Below, piece by piece: positions 11,225 through 19,692 of a DNA stretch of 64,000 nucleotides. Every line of letters starts with the position of its first letter. Position 1 is the first letter of the stretch. This DNA is from Sabethes cyaneus (taxonomy: Eukaryota; Arthropoda; Insecta; Diptera; Culicidae). Made by a program: the position numbers and the translations under genes. The stretch covers positions 24,662,501-24,726,500 of the forward strand of contig NC_071353.1 in NCBI RefSeq assembly GCF_943734655.1, read 5' to 3'. The notes under the pieces are model-generated. The model was not told the DNA's origin, searched no databases, and saw only the letters and a program-made list of their open reading frames with translations.

Positions 11225-11452
11225 ACTAACACTCCCTTGTTCGTTCCATACTGGAATCGTCAGCCGCTGTTTGGAGTCCATACACAGCTGTTTGGTCAAA
11301 CAGGATTGAAGCAATTCAATCAAGATTTCTGCGTTATGCATTGAGAAGCTTACCGTGGCGAAACCCAATAGAATTACCGTCATACGTTGAACGCTGCCGT
11401 TTGCTAGATGCTAGAAATAAATAAAAATGAAAATGAAAATGAAAAAAACACT
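11225..11452 (+). pseudogene. Captured LINE ORF2 3' end
   Basis: Translation from about 11250 gives a reverse transcriptase C-terminal segment (VWSPYTAVWSNRIEAIQSRF and then LRYALRSLPWRNPIELPSYV) closely similar to the equivalent region of LINE-1 at 21570-21690 (NRLEAIQNNFLRYALRFLPW). It stops at about 11421 with a TAA and runs into an A-rich tail of ATGAAA units, so it appears to be a LINE 3' end cut off 5' and now lying between the inverted repeats of the GGCCGAA element. Confidence 0.75.
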
Positions 11453-11756
11453 ACTTTAAATGAACACGCCGAAACACAAATGGCCGAATAACGAATGGTC
11501 GAAACACAAATGGCCGAAATAACAAATGGCATAATATACCTAATGGCCGAATCACGAATGGCCGAAGACACAAAACGCCGAAACACGAATGGCCGAACTT
11601 CATATTTGGCCGAAAATATTGACGGCCTTCAACCTGCTCAAACGTTGGGTACACGCTGTTCTTACTCGCTGCCGCTCGTTCGGACTTAACTAAGGCATAA
11701 TTCCTACTAGTCAATAAACCTAGGAAAATGCATGCACCTAAACAGTAGTGGTTTCT

Positions 11757-11850
11757 GCGGGGGGCTGCCCCTCGCAGTGGCTGGCGCTTCCGACGGCGGG
11801 TCACCGGCGCACACTCGCGGCCTGCGGCCGTCTCGCCCTGAATCATCTAG
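11757..11850 (+). repeat. GC-rich cassette, copy 1
   Basis: Contains a GGGGGGCTGCCCC inverted repeat and the words GCAGTGG, GGCGCTTCCGACGGCGGGTC, CACTCGCGGCC and GTCTCGCCCTGAATCATCTA. Closely related cassettes occur at 22745-22836 and 63767-63840, and a remnant in reverse orientation at 12598-12636. It is far GC-richer than its surroundings and can fold into a strong hairpin. Confidence 0.7.
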
Positions 11851-12193
11851 GAAACATTTGTTACTGACACGGTAAATAGGTCTCGCATTTGCGCTTAGGG
11901 GAAGAAAGAACTTTCAATCATCTATATCCTTGCTATATGGTTGTGTTGCTTATTTTGATTTTTGTTTGATTAAACTTAGTAGTTAACTACTTGCCAATTC
12001 ATGTTTTTATTGAATAGTTATTTAGGCATTCCGAAAAAATTCGGCCTTTCGTGATTCGACCATTCGTGATTCGGCCTTTCGTGATTCGGCCTTTCATGAT
12101 TCGGCCTACTGTGACTGTTGTTGAAATTCGACCATTTGGATTTCGGCCATTCGTGATTCGGCCATTTGTGTTTCGGCCATTCGGTACCAGCCC

Positions 12194-12461
12194 CTTTAAA
12201 CTATTCCCTTTTCGTGGTAATATTATTTTGAATGCTTTCCGGCGTCCCCGGGCATCCTATATTCGCTAAATCGAACGCACTCAATGTTCAATATTCAATT
12301 TTTGAACGAATTCTGATGTTCACAATGAGGTTCTTTTCGTAATAAAATTCAAAGCTGATACGTGCATTATTGGCGAGACAGGCGAGTAGTGTATGTTCAT
12401 GAGGGATGTTCATCGATTCAAATGATCACTTTTTCGCGAATTATCCAACCGCTGGAGACCT
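12194..12461. other. No feature recognised
   Basis: Unrecognised spacer. Confidence 0.35.
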
Positions 12462-12569
12462 CCCAAGTAACAATTTGGGTTTTATTACACTCTTATGGTG
12501 GCATTTAAGACCAAAATTGGTCTTGAAGACCACCATAAGAGTATAATAAAACTCACGTTGTTGCTTGGG
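12462..12569. mobile_element. 108-bp palindromic MITE, copy 1
   Basis: Nearly self-complementary over its length: ends CCCAAGTAACAA and TTGTTGCTTGGG, arms with TTTTATTACACTCTTATGGT and complement, centre AGACCAAAATTGGTCTT. A second copy lies at 62445-62552 inside a LINE reverse transcriptase. Here it sits next to a GGCCGAA-type fragment that matches the inner edge of the 10.8-12.2 kb element. Confidence 0.75.
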
Positions 12570-12725
12570 CTATTTACCGTGTCAGTAGCAAATGTTTCCT
12601 AGTTGATTCAGGACGAGACGGCCGCAGACCGCGAGTAGGTATATTATACCATTTGTTATTTCGGCAATTTGTGTTTCGGTCATTCGTCATTCGGCCATTT
12701 GTGTTTCGGCCATTCGTAGGTAATC
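12570..12725 (-). repeat. Fragment of the GGCCGAA element
   Basis: Reads CTATTTACCGTGTCAGTA, then the GC cassette remnant in reverse orientation (12598-12636), then TTTCGGCCATTCG-type words to about 12720. It matches the complement of the interior/right inner boundary (11840-11880) of the neighbouring long-TIR element. Confidence 0.6.
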
Positions 12726-15700
12726 CCATGGTGCTTGTTCGTCAAGCAGACAAGTCAATAAAGACGGAATGGTACTCTAAACCTATGGCTTGGATGTGCC
12801 AAAATTGACGCATACGAACCACTCAGTGGTGTCATTTGATGACAAAACGACCTCATCATGTAATGATCTATAATAACGAAAGGGAATGAGCCTTCTACTT
12901 ATACTGCTGTTATTTCTTTCTATTCAAGAACCTTTCGAAAGAAAGACAAAATCAAAAGAAACTTTGTTATTACCTACCATTTTTGATCGTAGCGTTGTTC
13001 GAAGTTTCCCTACTGCTCTGTGCTAATATCGTAGGTTTACAGCTTTCATGTATTGACAGTTAATTTTCAATAATTCTACGGGGATATACGGACGGGATGT
13101 ATTTTTCCTCGGCGAGCCAGACAAAACAATACTTTTTATTTAACGCATAGTGCTGTAAACCAATATACGAGATTTAATGAAATAGCTCATATAAAACTGG
13201 AGAGATTCTGCAATAAAATGTTTGTAACCGAAATTTGTTCTGCCAACAGCGCATCCAACATCCATTTGTTCTGGAAATTTTCTGCCACAAAATAGTTATT
13301 GATTAATAAAATGCTTTTCGATTTTTAATATTCGAAAATAATTTGTACCTCTTTGAGTCGAGCCTGCTTCACATTATTTCCAATCCTTTCCACTCTGCTT
13401 GATGTGACTGGTCGTCACGGGAGACAAAAAGGATACAGTGGTCATAAATAAAACTTTTTTTCCCAGAGCGATTCGAGCTCTTTTCAACGCTGCTGCTGTG
13501 TGCCTAGTCCTAGCCTGTAGCACGGTTTCTCGACTCGGGCTGAACTTGTTGCACCGAACTGTTGAGCAGCCCAGAATTCCAACAAGACTATTATTTCATA
13601 GTAGAATCACCCGGTGAGGGGTAGTAAATTTTCTCAGCGTAAATTTTGATAAGCTGCCGGTAATCTAATTCGTGTTCGGAGGCTACCGATGTTCTCTTCG
13701 ATCCTGTTTCGGTAGCTAGCGGTACGGGACAAGCCAGAACAAAACAGATGCTTTATGATCCATTAACCGGCGTGCTTTATGATTTATGCGTGCTACCGTA
13801 CATTATCGTAAAAAAATCTCCTGGATTTGTCCATCCAGCAGCAGCAGCAGCAGCAGCAAACAAACATAAAAGGAAACACGAAAGAATTTTCCACAGCGTT
13901 GGCCTCAATAGGCTTGGCTGCTGATCCCAATGGCGTGTCCGGGCTGGACGTCTGACCAAAACTGACCGCAAACTAGGCTGCTACAAAACAGTTGGGTCTT
14001 GCTGTCGGTAGTTTGTGGGCGTGGGAGCTGACCAAAAACGGTAGGATAAATGTAGCAGACGCGTGTCCGAAGTTGTTTAAAAGTACACTAGCACATCATA
14101 ATTGAGACATTTCGGGGCGTTTATCACGGAAGCATATAAAAAGGAAGCTCCGAACCTGGCGTAATACCGACTAAATTCGTTTGCACCTGAAAGCTGAATC
14201 CGAAAGCCGTGATTTGAGCTCACGCACGTTCAAACGACGGACAAGGACACGTGTGTCTCAGCTTCCGGCTGCAAACAGGTGCTCGGCAAACAAAGCACAT
14301 ACATGTGGGGGGATTTGAGTGGGGTGTAGATTTTTTTTCTTTTTGTGAGATGTTTTTATCATTCGAACAACGGCATGCAATCATGGTCGGTGGTATGATC
14401 GAAAATAACATTCTTGGGGGAACAGTAAACAGCTTCGGGATGTTTGTTCAGATGAAGATGAAGCTGCGGGGCCTTGGCTGTTATATGATAGCGTTTCATG
14501 GGGTAGAGTTGCTTTTTGTTTCGAAGGTAAGTAGAGTAACCCTAAACGTTAACGTTTGCAGATTTCAGGAGTTTAGATTAAGATGGAAGCCATCAGACCG
14601 CACTTTGTCATCTCAAGTTCACGTACTAAGAAAAGCAATTTACGTATCGTCTCGTAAATATTTATCGCATAATCGTGAAAAAAAAAAACATCTTCAACAA
14701 TCAGCTTTCGGGCTTACATTATCTACCAGGCAACATTAGATTAAGCCATAATCGGTGGTGATGGAAGTACTTCTGTCACTAAAAGCGAGCTATAATGATG
14801 ATACGACGTTTTATGACTGTAATTGTACAGAGCCCCCACTCAACCGGTTAGGTCTTCCTTACCTCAGTCGATTTTCGCTAGGGGAAAAAACGAACGCAAT
14901 GTTTTTCCGCCCATCGACCGGAGCTGGCATCAGCAGCGGGCGGAACTTTTCAACAGTCATAAAACATCCCGTCGGCTCGTTCAGTACTACTATTTCCTGG
15001 CAACTATAGAGCGACCGGCTGACACATGAAAAACACTTTTTAAACTTTGTCCGAGAAAAACAACATCCCACCGCGAGCCATCGCTGAAACACTATACCGT
15101 GTAATGATTTATGGCTCCCGGAACGCACATTTTCAAATAACAGTGCTCTCGTGAAGGCCCCCAAGCTAGGGCATTGGCGCTCTCCTTCACTGTATACAAC
15201 AGACCAGAATAAATTGTTCAATTCACAGCTCCGTTCCCGTCGTAATCAGAGGAGGCAAGCCGTACCTACTAGGCGCCATATTGTAGCAGGGAAAACAGGA
15301 GAGTTCATTTTCAATGCCATTTTGAAAAGTCCTTCAAAATAACAAACTATCCCGTCCTGGCTCGGGCCGACCGGACCGGGCGGGGCAGCTGTTGAGTGAA
15401 TGGCCATTGAACACGTGAAACTGTTATCTCCAGACGGGTTGTCTCCACGCCGCGGCTGGAGGATTGTAAATTTCCGTTCAATTTTCCCTTAGCGAAATAA
15501 ATTCAATCAGCGGTTTATGTCAGATTCAGTGATTATACGATGTGATTTATGATGTGATACTAGGCTAATAGTCAAGTTTTCGAAGTTACTTTTTGTGTCT
15601 CAACCGGCCAATTAAGGTCATTTGTTTACTGAAGAAGTACAGTACAGTGCTCAAATTTCATTCATAGGTTCCGCTTTAAATGCAAGTCTATGAAAATTTG

Positions 15701-15749
15701 CGTTCAGCAGTTGAGAATGAATTTAAGACGCACAACATGTAAAATATTA
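12726..15749. other. Apparently single-copy sequence, no gene recognised
   Basis: Mixed composition with GC-richer patches (13480-14060, 14820-15480). A CAG run lies at 13836-13858. A 162-codon frame at 14251-14739 has no recognisable domain and biased composition. This could be intronic or regulatory host DNA, since no repeat family matched within the window, but nothing positive supports a gene. Confidence 0.4.
13836..13858. repeat. (CAG)n microsatellite
   Basis: About seven CAG units followed by CAAA. The surrounding frames do not look like a protein, so I read it as a short microsatellite rather than a polyglutamine tract. Confidence 0.8.
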
Positions 15750-15850
15750 TAGCATGGTTAGCATTTCCGCCTCTTACGCCGAGGACCCGGATTCAAATTC
15801 CAACCTTGCACGAGTCACGAATGACCTGTTAAAGTAGCTATAAGCAAATA
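15750..15850 (+). mobile_element. tRNA-derived SINE, copy 2
   Basis: TAGCATGGTTAGCATT (A-box-like) is followed by CGAGGACCCGGATTCAAATT (B-box region, GGATTCAAATTCC), then the body with GAGTCACGAATGACC and the tail GTTAAAGTAGCTATAAGC. Same family as 322-428 and 47121-47238, here in + orientation. Confidence 0.75.
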
Positions 15851-16080
15851 ATTTTTTTAGCATGTTTAAGGGGACATAAACGACTAAAAATTTCGAAAAA
15901 TTCATTATAATTTTTATTTCAGATTTTGATTCTGCAATCTTTTCCGCTTATTTTGATACTAATTTTGTAATGATCCGACCACGGGAAATTGCCGAAAAAC
16001 GATCATACACATAAGCATTCCAGTGCGGCGCGGTACAACCTCGACGGAATAAAACGTCGCTCCTGAAAAACCACGATTTT
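15851..16080. other. No feature recognised
   Basis: Short AT-rich spacer between the SINE and dispersed repeat DR1. Confidence 0.35.
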
Positions 16081-17117
16081 TGACGTTGGACTACGTCTTA
16101 CGGCAAGTTTTGAGACAGGGTGTCATTCCAAAAAATCGAAAAATGCGAGCGTCACGAAAAATGAAAGGTTTTGAGCGCTAATAGCTTAGCGGTTTTTCGA
16201 TCGATTTTCAATATTCTTACACCAATCGATCGCAAAATCTTCTAAGAAATGACCCAAATGGAGAAAAATATGGATTTTTGATGTTGACCTATTGAAAAAT
16301 TGAAAATAATGAACCTATGTTTTACCAGAATTCTCGCTTCGTGATTGGTTGGAAGTTTCTTTACGATGATCTAAACCTATACCAGTTTGATATCTGTGCT
16401 TGGGAAGTAAGCCAAAACAAATGACAAAGTTCCCCCATTTCAACAAGATTTCTTAACACCGCGGTTCAACCTAGACCATTTTGATGTCCTTGCTTGGGAA
16501 GTACGTCAGAGAGAGTGACAAAGCCCCCTCGTGCCAACAGATTTCTTACGAACGCGATTAAACCTAGTCCAATTTGATGTCTGTGTTAGGGAAGTGTGCC
16601 AGAAAAAATGACACAAGTTCGTTGTCCCAACAGATCGCAAATTCTTTACTGCGAGACGATTAAACCTCGGCGAATTTGATATCTGTGTTGGAAAAATGTG
16701 CTACAGCTGTAGTGTTCGGTTATAATACGACTCTGTATGAATACGCATGCTTGCCATTTCATTAGAAGTGTAGTGAAAAGATGTGCTGTTGATAAAATAG
16801 GATTGAATTGGTAAAATCCCTTCAACGTGGGAAATATGGATAATAAAAACAATCTTTAATTTCAGTAAGGTAGCAGGAAAGCAATAGTTTGTGTTCTTGA
16901 TTTTGTTAAATTGTTTTCAAATGCACAATCTTTTGAGAATTGAACGTATGCAATGTTACTACTTTGATAAAATAAAATATATGTTGCATATAGCATGTAT
17001 ACATGAAGAATCGAATGATTACAAGCATGAATACATGCTACTATCACTACAAAGAGACTTACGTAGTCCTGCGTCACCTATATATGCGATCGTGTCTTGT
17101 ACACAACCCCTATGATT
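16081..17117 (+). repeat. Dispersed repeat DR1, copy 1
   Basis: Matches 47705-48984 over its whole length with high similarity, from TGACGTTGGACTACGTCTTA to TTGTACACAACCCCT. Between about 16315 and 16720 it contains four diverged tandem subunits of ~85-95 bp, each with TTTGATATCTGTG-like and GGGAAGTACGCCAG-like words. No conserved reading frame or transposase domain was recognised. The second copy carries an extra 218-bp segment at the site corresponding to 16736-16739. Confidence 0.8.
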
Positions 17118-17235
17118 TTAAACTTTATGTACCTTTTTCTCAGAAACTACACTACGAATTGGAACAAACTTTTTTTTTTATTTTGTTGGTAGTAGCTTGG
17201 TTAAATCTTAACGGACATCGTACCAGAATAAGTAA

Positions 17236-17525
17236 GTAAGCACTTGTTACTTGTCGTTTGTTACTTGCCACTTGTCATTTTGTCACTTGTTACTATTCAC
17301 TTCTTGCTTTTTACTTTTTAATTTTTCAATTTTTTTGTTTTCTCTTTTTACTGTTCAGTCGTTGCTTGTCATTCGTGATTCATTTGTCAGATTTTACTTT
17401 TCGCTTGTTACTTGTCGCTTGCCACTCGTTACATGCAACTTGTTACTTGTCACCTGTCGCCTGTCACTTATCTCTTGTCACTTGTTACTTAGCACGTGTT
17501 ACTTACCGCTTGTTACATGTCACTT
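17236..17525 (+). repeat. Degenerate ACTTGTTACTTGTC array
   Basis: Roughly 7-base words CTTGTTA, CTTGTCA, CTTGCCA and CTTGTCG repeat irregularly with a T-rich interlude at 17300-17380. The translated Cys/Leu/Ser-rich frames are artefacts of this. It lies just upstream of LINE-1. Confidence 0.65.
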
Positions 17526-17914
17526 TTTTGTTTTTTTTTGGTCCAGTGTATCCAATAGTGAATGATTTGTATCAAATCGCTCCATAAGTTTTTAATGATT
17601 TTCTGCAAGTTCTCGTTTTTACGGCTTATTGAGTTTTGTATGTAGTGAATATTTAAACGATCGAGAATCGTATTCTAGTCGCGTAAATCCAAATTTAGTG
17701 CTCAGTGAAGTGATTTCGTCTGCTCAGTTTGCTTACTGGCTCGATCGGTTTGTTGTTTACATTCGCCGCCATCGTGTGTGTTTTAAGGCATATCCACTGT
17801 CGATTAAAACTGCTGCGCTGTTTCGATTCGGTGAAAGCGACATCTACATCTGAATTGCGAAAACAACTGTTTGCGAAGACAACTACTTTTCCAAGAGCGT
17901 CCACCCCAGCTTGA

Positions 17915-18736
17915 ATGATGGAATGTAAAAAATGTACCAAACACGTTGTTGAAACTGAACGCATCATTTGTCGTGGATTTTGCGGTTCAGCCTTTCATTT
18001 GATTTGCGCTAACGTCGATCAACCGGTGCTGGAGATGTTAAGCGAACATAAGCGGAATATATTCTGGATGTGTAATGCCTGTGCCGATTTGTTTTCCAAC
18101 AAGCATTTCAGGACCATTACATTCCATGAGGGTTCTGAACAGGGGGAATTACCAAGTGCAATGTTGTCAATGCAGGCTGATATAGCTAAATTAAGCTCTA
18201 CAATTGATACTCTTGCAGCAAAAGTAGAAAACAACTTTCAAGCAGCACGACCCCTTGCGGTTCCTCCTACACCTTGGCAGAATATAAAAAACACTCCTGT
18301 TAACACGCCTAAACGCAGACGTATGGATGACTCAAACCCGATCGGCATTATGAGTAGTCGTGGGACAAAAGCAGCCACTGGATCGATTCAGACGGTTTCC
18401 ATGCGGGATGATCTTATTTGGATTTATCTCTCCGCTTTCCACCCAAGCACTTCGGAAGATGACGTTAGAGCCTTGGTGTGTGAGTGCTTAGGCCTAAGCG
18501 CAGATGTGAATCCGAGGATTGTAAAACTCGTTCCAAAAGGAAAAGATCCATCGTTACTACGTTTTGTTTCATTCAAAATTGGAGTCGCATCTGAACACAA
18601 AGACTGCGCACTTTCAAGCGACACTTGGCCTGAAAATATATACTTTCGGGAATTCGAAGACTACCGTTCAAAAAACGTGACGCAGATTGTTGGGATACAT
18701 ATGAGCACAAATGCAGGGATCCAGACCTCAACCTAA
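17915..18736 (+). CDS. LINE-1 ORF1 protein with PHD-like zinc finger
   Basis: 273 codons; the start MMECKKC places the first finger cysteine at residue 4. Residues 4-56 show the spacing C4-x2-C7, C19-x3-C23, H28-x2-C31, C53-x2-C56 with W51 just before the last pair, the Cys4-His-Cys3 order of a PHD finger. Residues ~85-110 are a heptad-like helical stretch (MQADIAKLSSTIDTLAAKV), then a Pro/Lys-rich linker, and residues ~165-255 form an RRM-like or C-terminal domain (DLIWIYLSAFHPSTSEDDV, LRFVSFKIG). Known for the family: ORF1 proteins bind element RNA and assemble the RNP. The frame 18634-18957 is also open in register with ORF2 and contains CX-rich sequence (WDTYEHKCRD), so ORF1 may originally have run longer, with a frameshift near 18690. 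No host gene is implied. Confidence 0.85.
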   Translation: MMECKKCTKHVVETERIICRGFCGSAFHLICANVDQPVLEMLSEHKRNIFWMCNACADLFSNKHFRTITFHEGSEQGELPSAMLSMQADIAKLSSTIDTLAAKVENNFQAARPLAVPPTPWQNIKNTPVNTPKRRRMDDSNPIGIMSSRGTKAATGSIQTVSMRDDLIWIYLSAFHPSTSEDDVRALVCECLGLSADVNPRIVKLVPKGKDPSLLRFVSFKIGVASEHKDCALSSDTWPENIYFREFEDYRSKNVTQIVGIHMSTNAGIQTST

Positions 18737-19692
18737 ATCCTAATTGGTATCCTGACACTGCGGTACCGCTAAGATACAGCCGCCTCAACCCCGATTGTTC
18801 AGTTAATGCAATTGTCCAGCCAAATCGTTGTTCTACAAGTCCAGGAAGCATCATTGGGCGTACACCGGGATGCACTGCAGTAGGCACTCTGGAAACCCTG
18901 GAGCCCCCCACCACAGTCGCGCAGCTGCGGCCAGCGTTCAACAGTCGTCCCGGTCCTGTGTGTGGGAGTGGTGAAGGGGTTCTCCAAGATGCCATGAGTG
19001 GCAAGTATGATTATTCGTCAAACCATCAAAGCGTTGATCCTCTCTCCGCTTCTAGCCGTCCGCCTGACCTACCCGCTGATCCAGGTTCCGGCCCATCGGG
19101 ATCTCTTCAATCACTCCCTTGTCAGGTTCCTCAAGCTGCTCTTTCGTTAACAATATACTACCAGAATGTTCGTGGATTAAGAACGAAGACCAAGGACCTT
19201 CGCTTGGCTCTCTCCTCCAGCGACTATGACGTCATTGCGCTGACTGAAACCTGGCTTAGCAGCGACGTGTTAAACTCTGAACTTTCGTCTGACTACGAGA
19301 TCTACCGTCTGGACCGTAATCCTGCTACGTCTCAGCTCCTGCGGGGCGGTGGCGTGCTGATAGGCGTTAAGAAGCACCTGCGATGTAAGTTGGTTTCCTT
19401 GGTTAACGCAAACAGTTTGGAGCAAGTCGCAGTGTGCGTATCATTGCCAATGCAGTCTGTATATATATATGCTGTGTCTACATTAGACCAAACTCAGACC
19501 CACTTGTGTACTCTGACCATGCATCCTGTGTGCAACAACTATGCGATATCGCTAAATCGACTGATGCAGTCATTGCATTGGGTGACTACATCTTGCCTAT
19601 GCTCTCGTGGGAATTTGACGCCGACATGCATTGTTATATCCCAATTAACGCCTCGTCTGAACAAGAAATAGTCCTGACTCAATCCATGTGGG
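18634..19692 (+). pseudogene. LINE-1 ORF2 5' part: AP-type endonuclease, frameshifted
   Basis: The frame is open from 18634; the first in-frame ATG noted is 18958. Endonuclease motifs follow: IYYQNVRGLRTK (19155-19190), ALTETWL with the metal-binding Glu (about 19237-19257) and a GGGVLIGVKK segment. Near 19435-19445 the homology moves to another frame (VYIRPNSDP, then ALGDYILP at about 19577-19600) and returns to the first frame near 19690, so two compensating indels separate the domain. The usual GDFN motif reads GDYI, the catalytic-site Asn being replaced by Ile. Known role: nicks target DNA for target-primed reverse transcription. This copy should not make active endonuclease. Confidence 0.8.

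Larger units (their letters stand above)
10760..12193. mobile_element. Long-TIR element built of GGCCGAA words, 1.43 kb
   Basis: The outer segments 10760-11046 and 11879-12193 are inverted copies of each other (~290-315 bp). Each begins GGGCTGGTACCGAATGGCCG, contains about eight GGCCGAA-type words separated by CACAAAT / CACGAAT, and ends in a CCTAAGCGCAAATGCGAGAC block. The interior (11047-11878) holds a LINE 3' end, a further GGCCGAA stretch (11466-11620) and a GC-rich cassette. No transposase was found and no target duplication is clear, so the superfamily is undetermined. Confidence 0.7.

Noticed and set aside
13777..13971. Polyalanine/polyglutamine coding exon at the CAG run
   Set aside because: Only about seven CAG units, and the surrounding frames on both strands are short and lack support.
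14251..14739. 162-codon + strand frame
   Set aside because: No recognisable domain, no codon-use contrast with its flanks, and a simple A-run encodes its EKKKH segment. A frame of this length can occur by chance in 64 kb.
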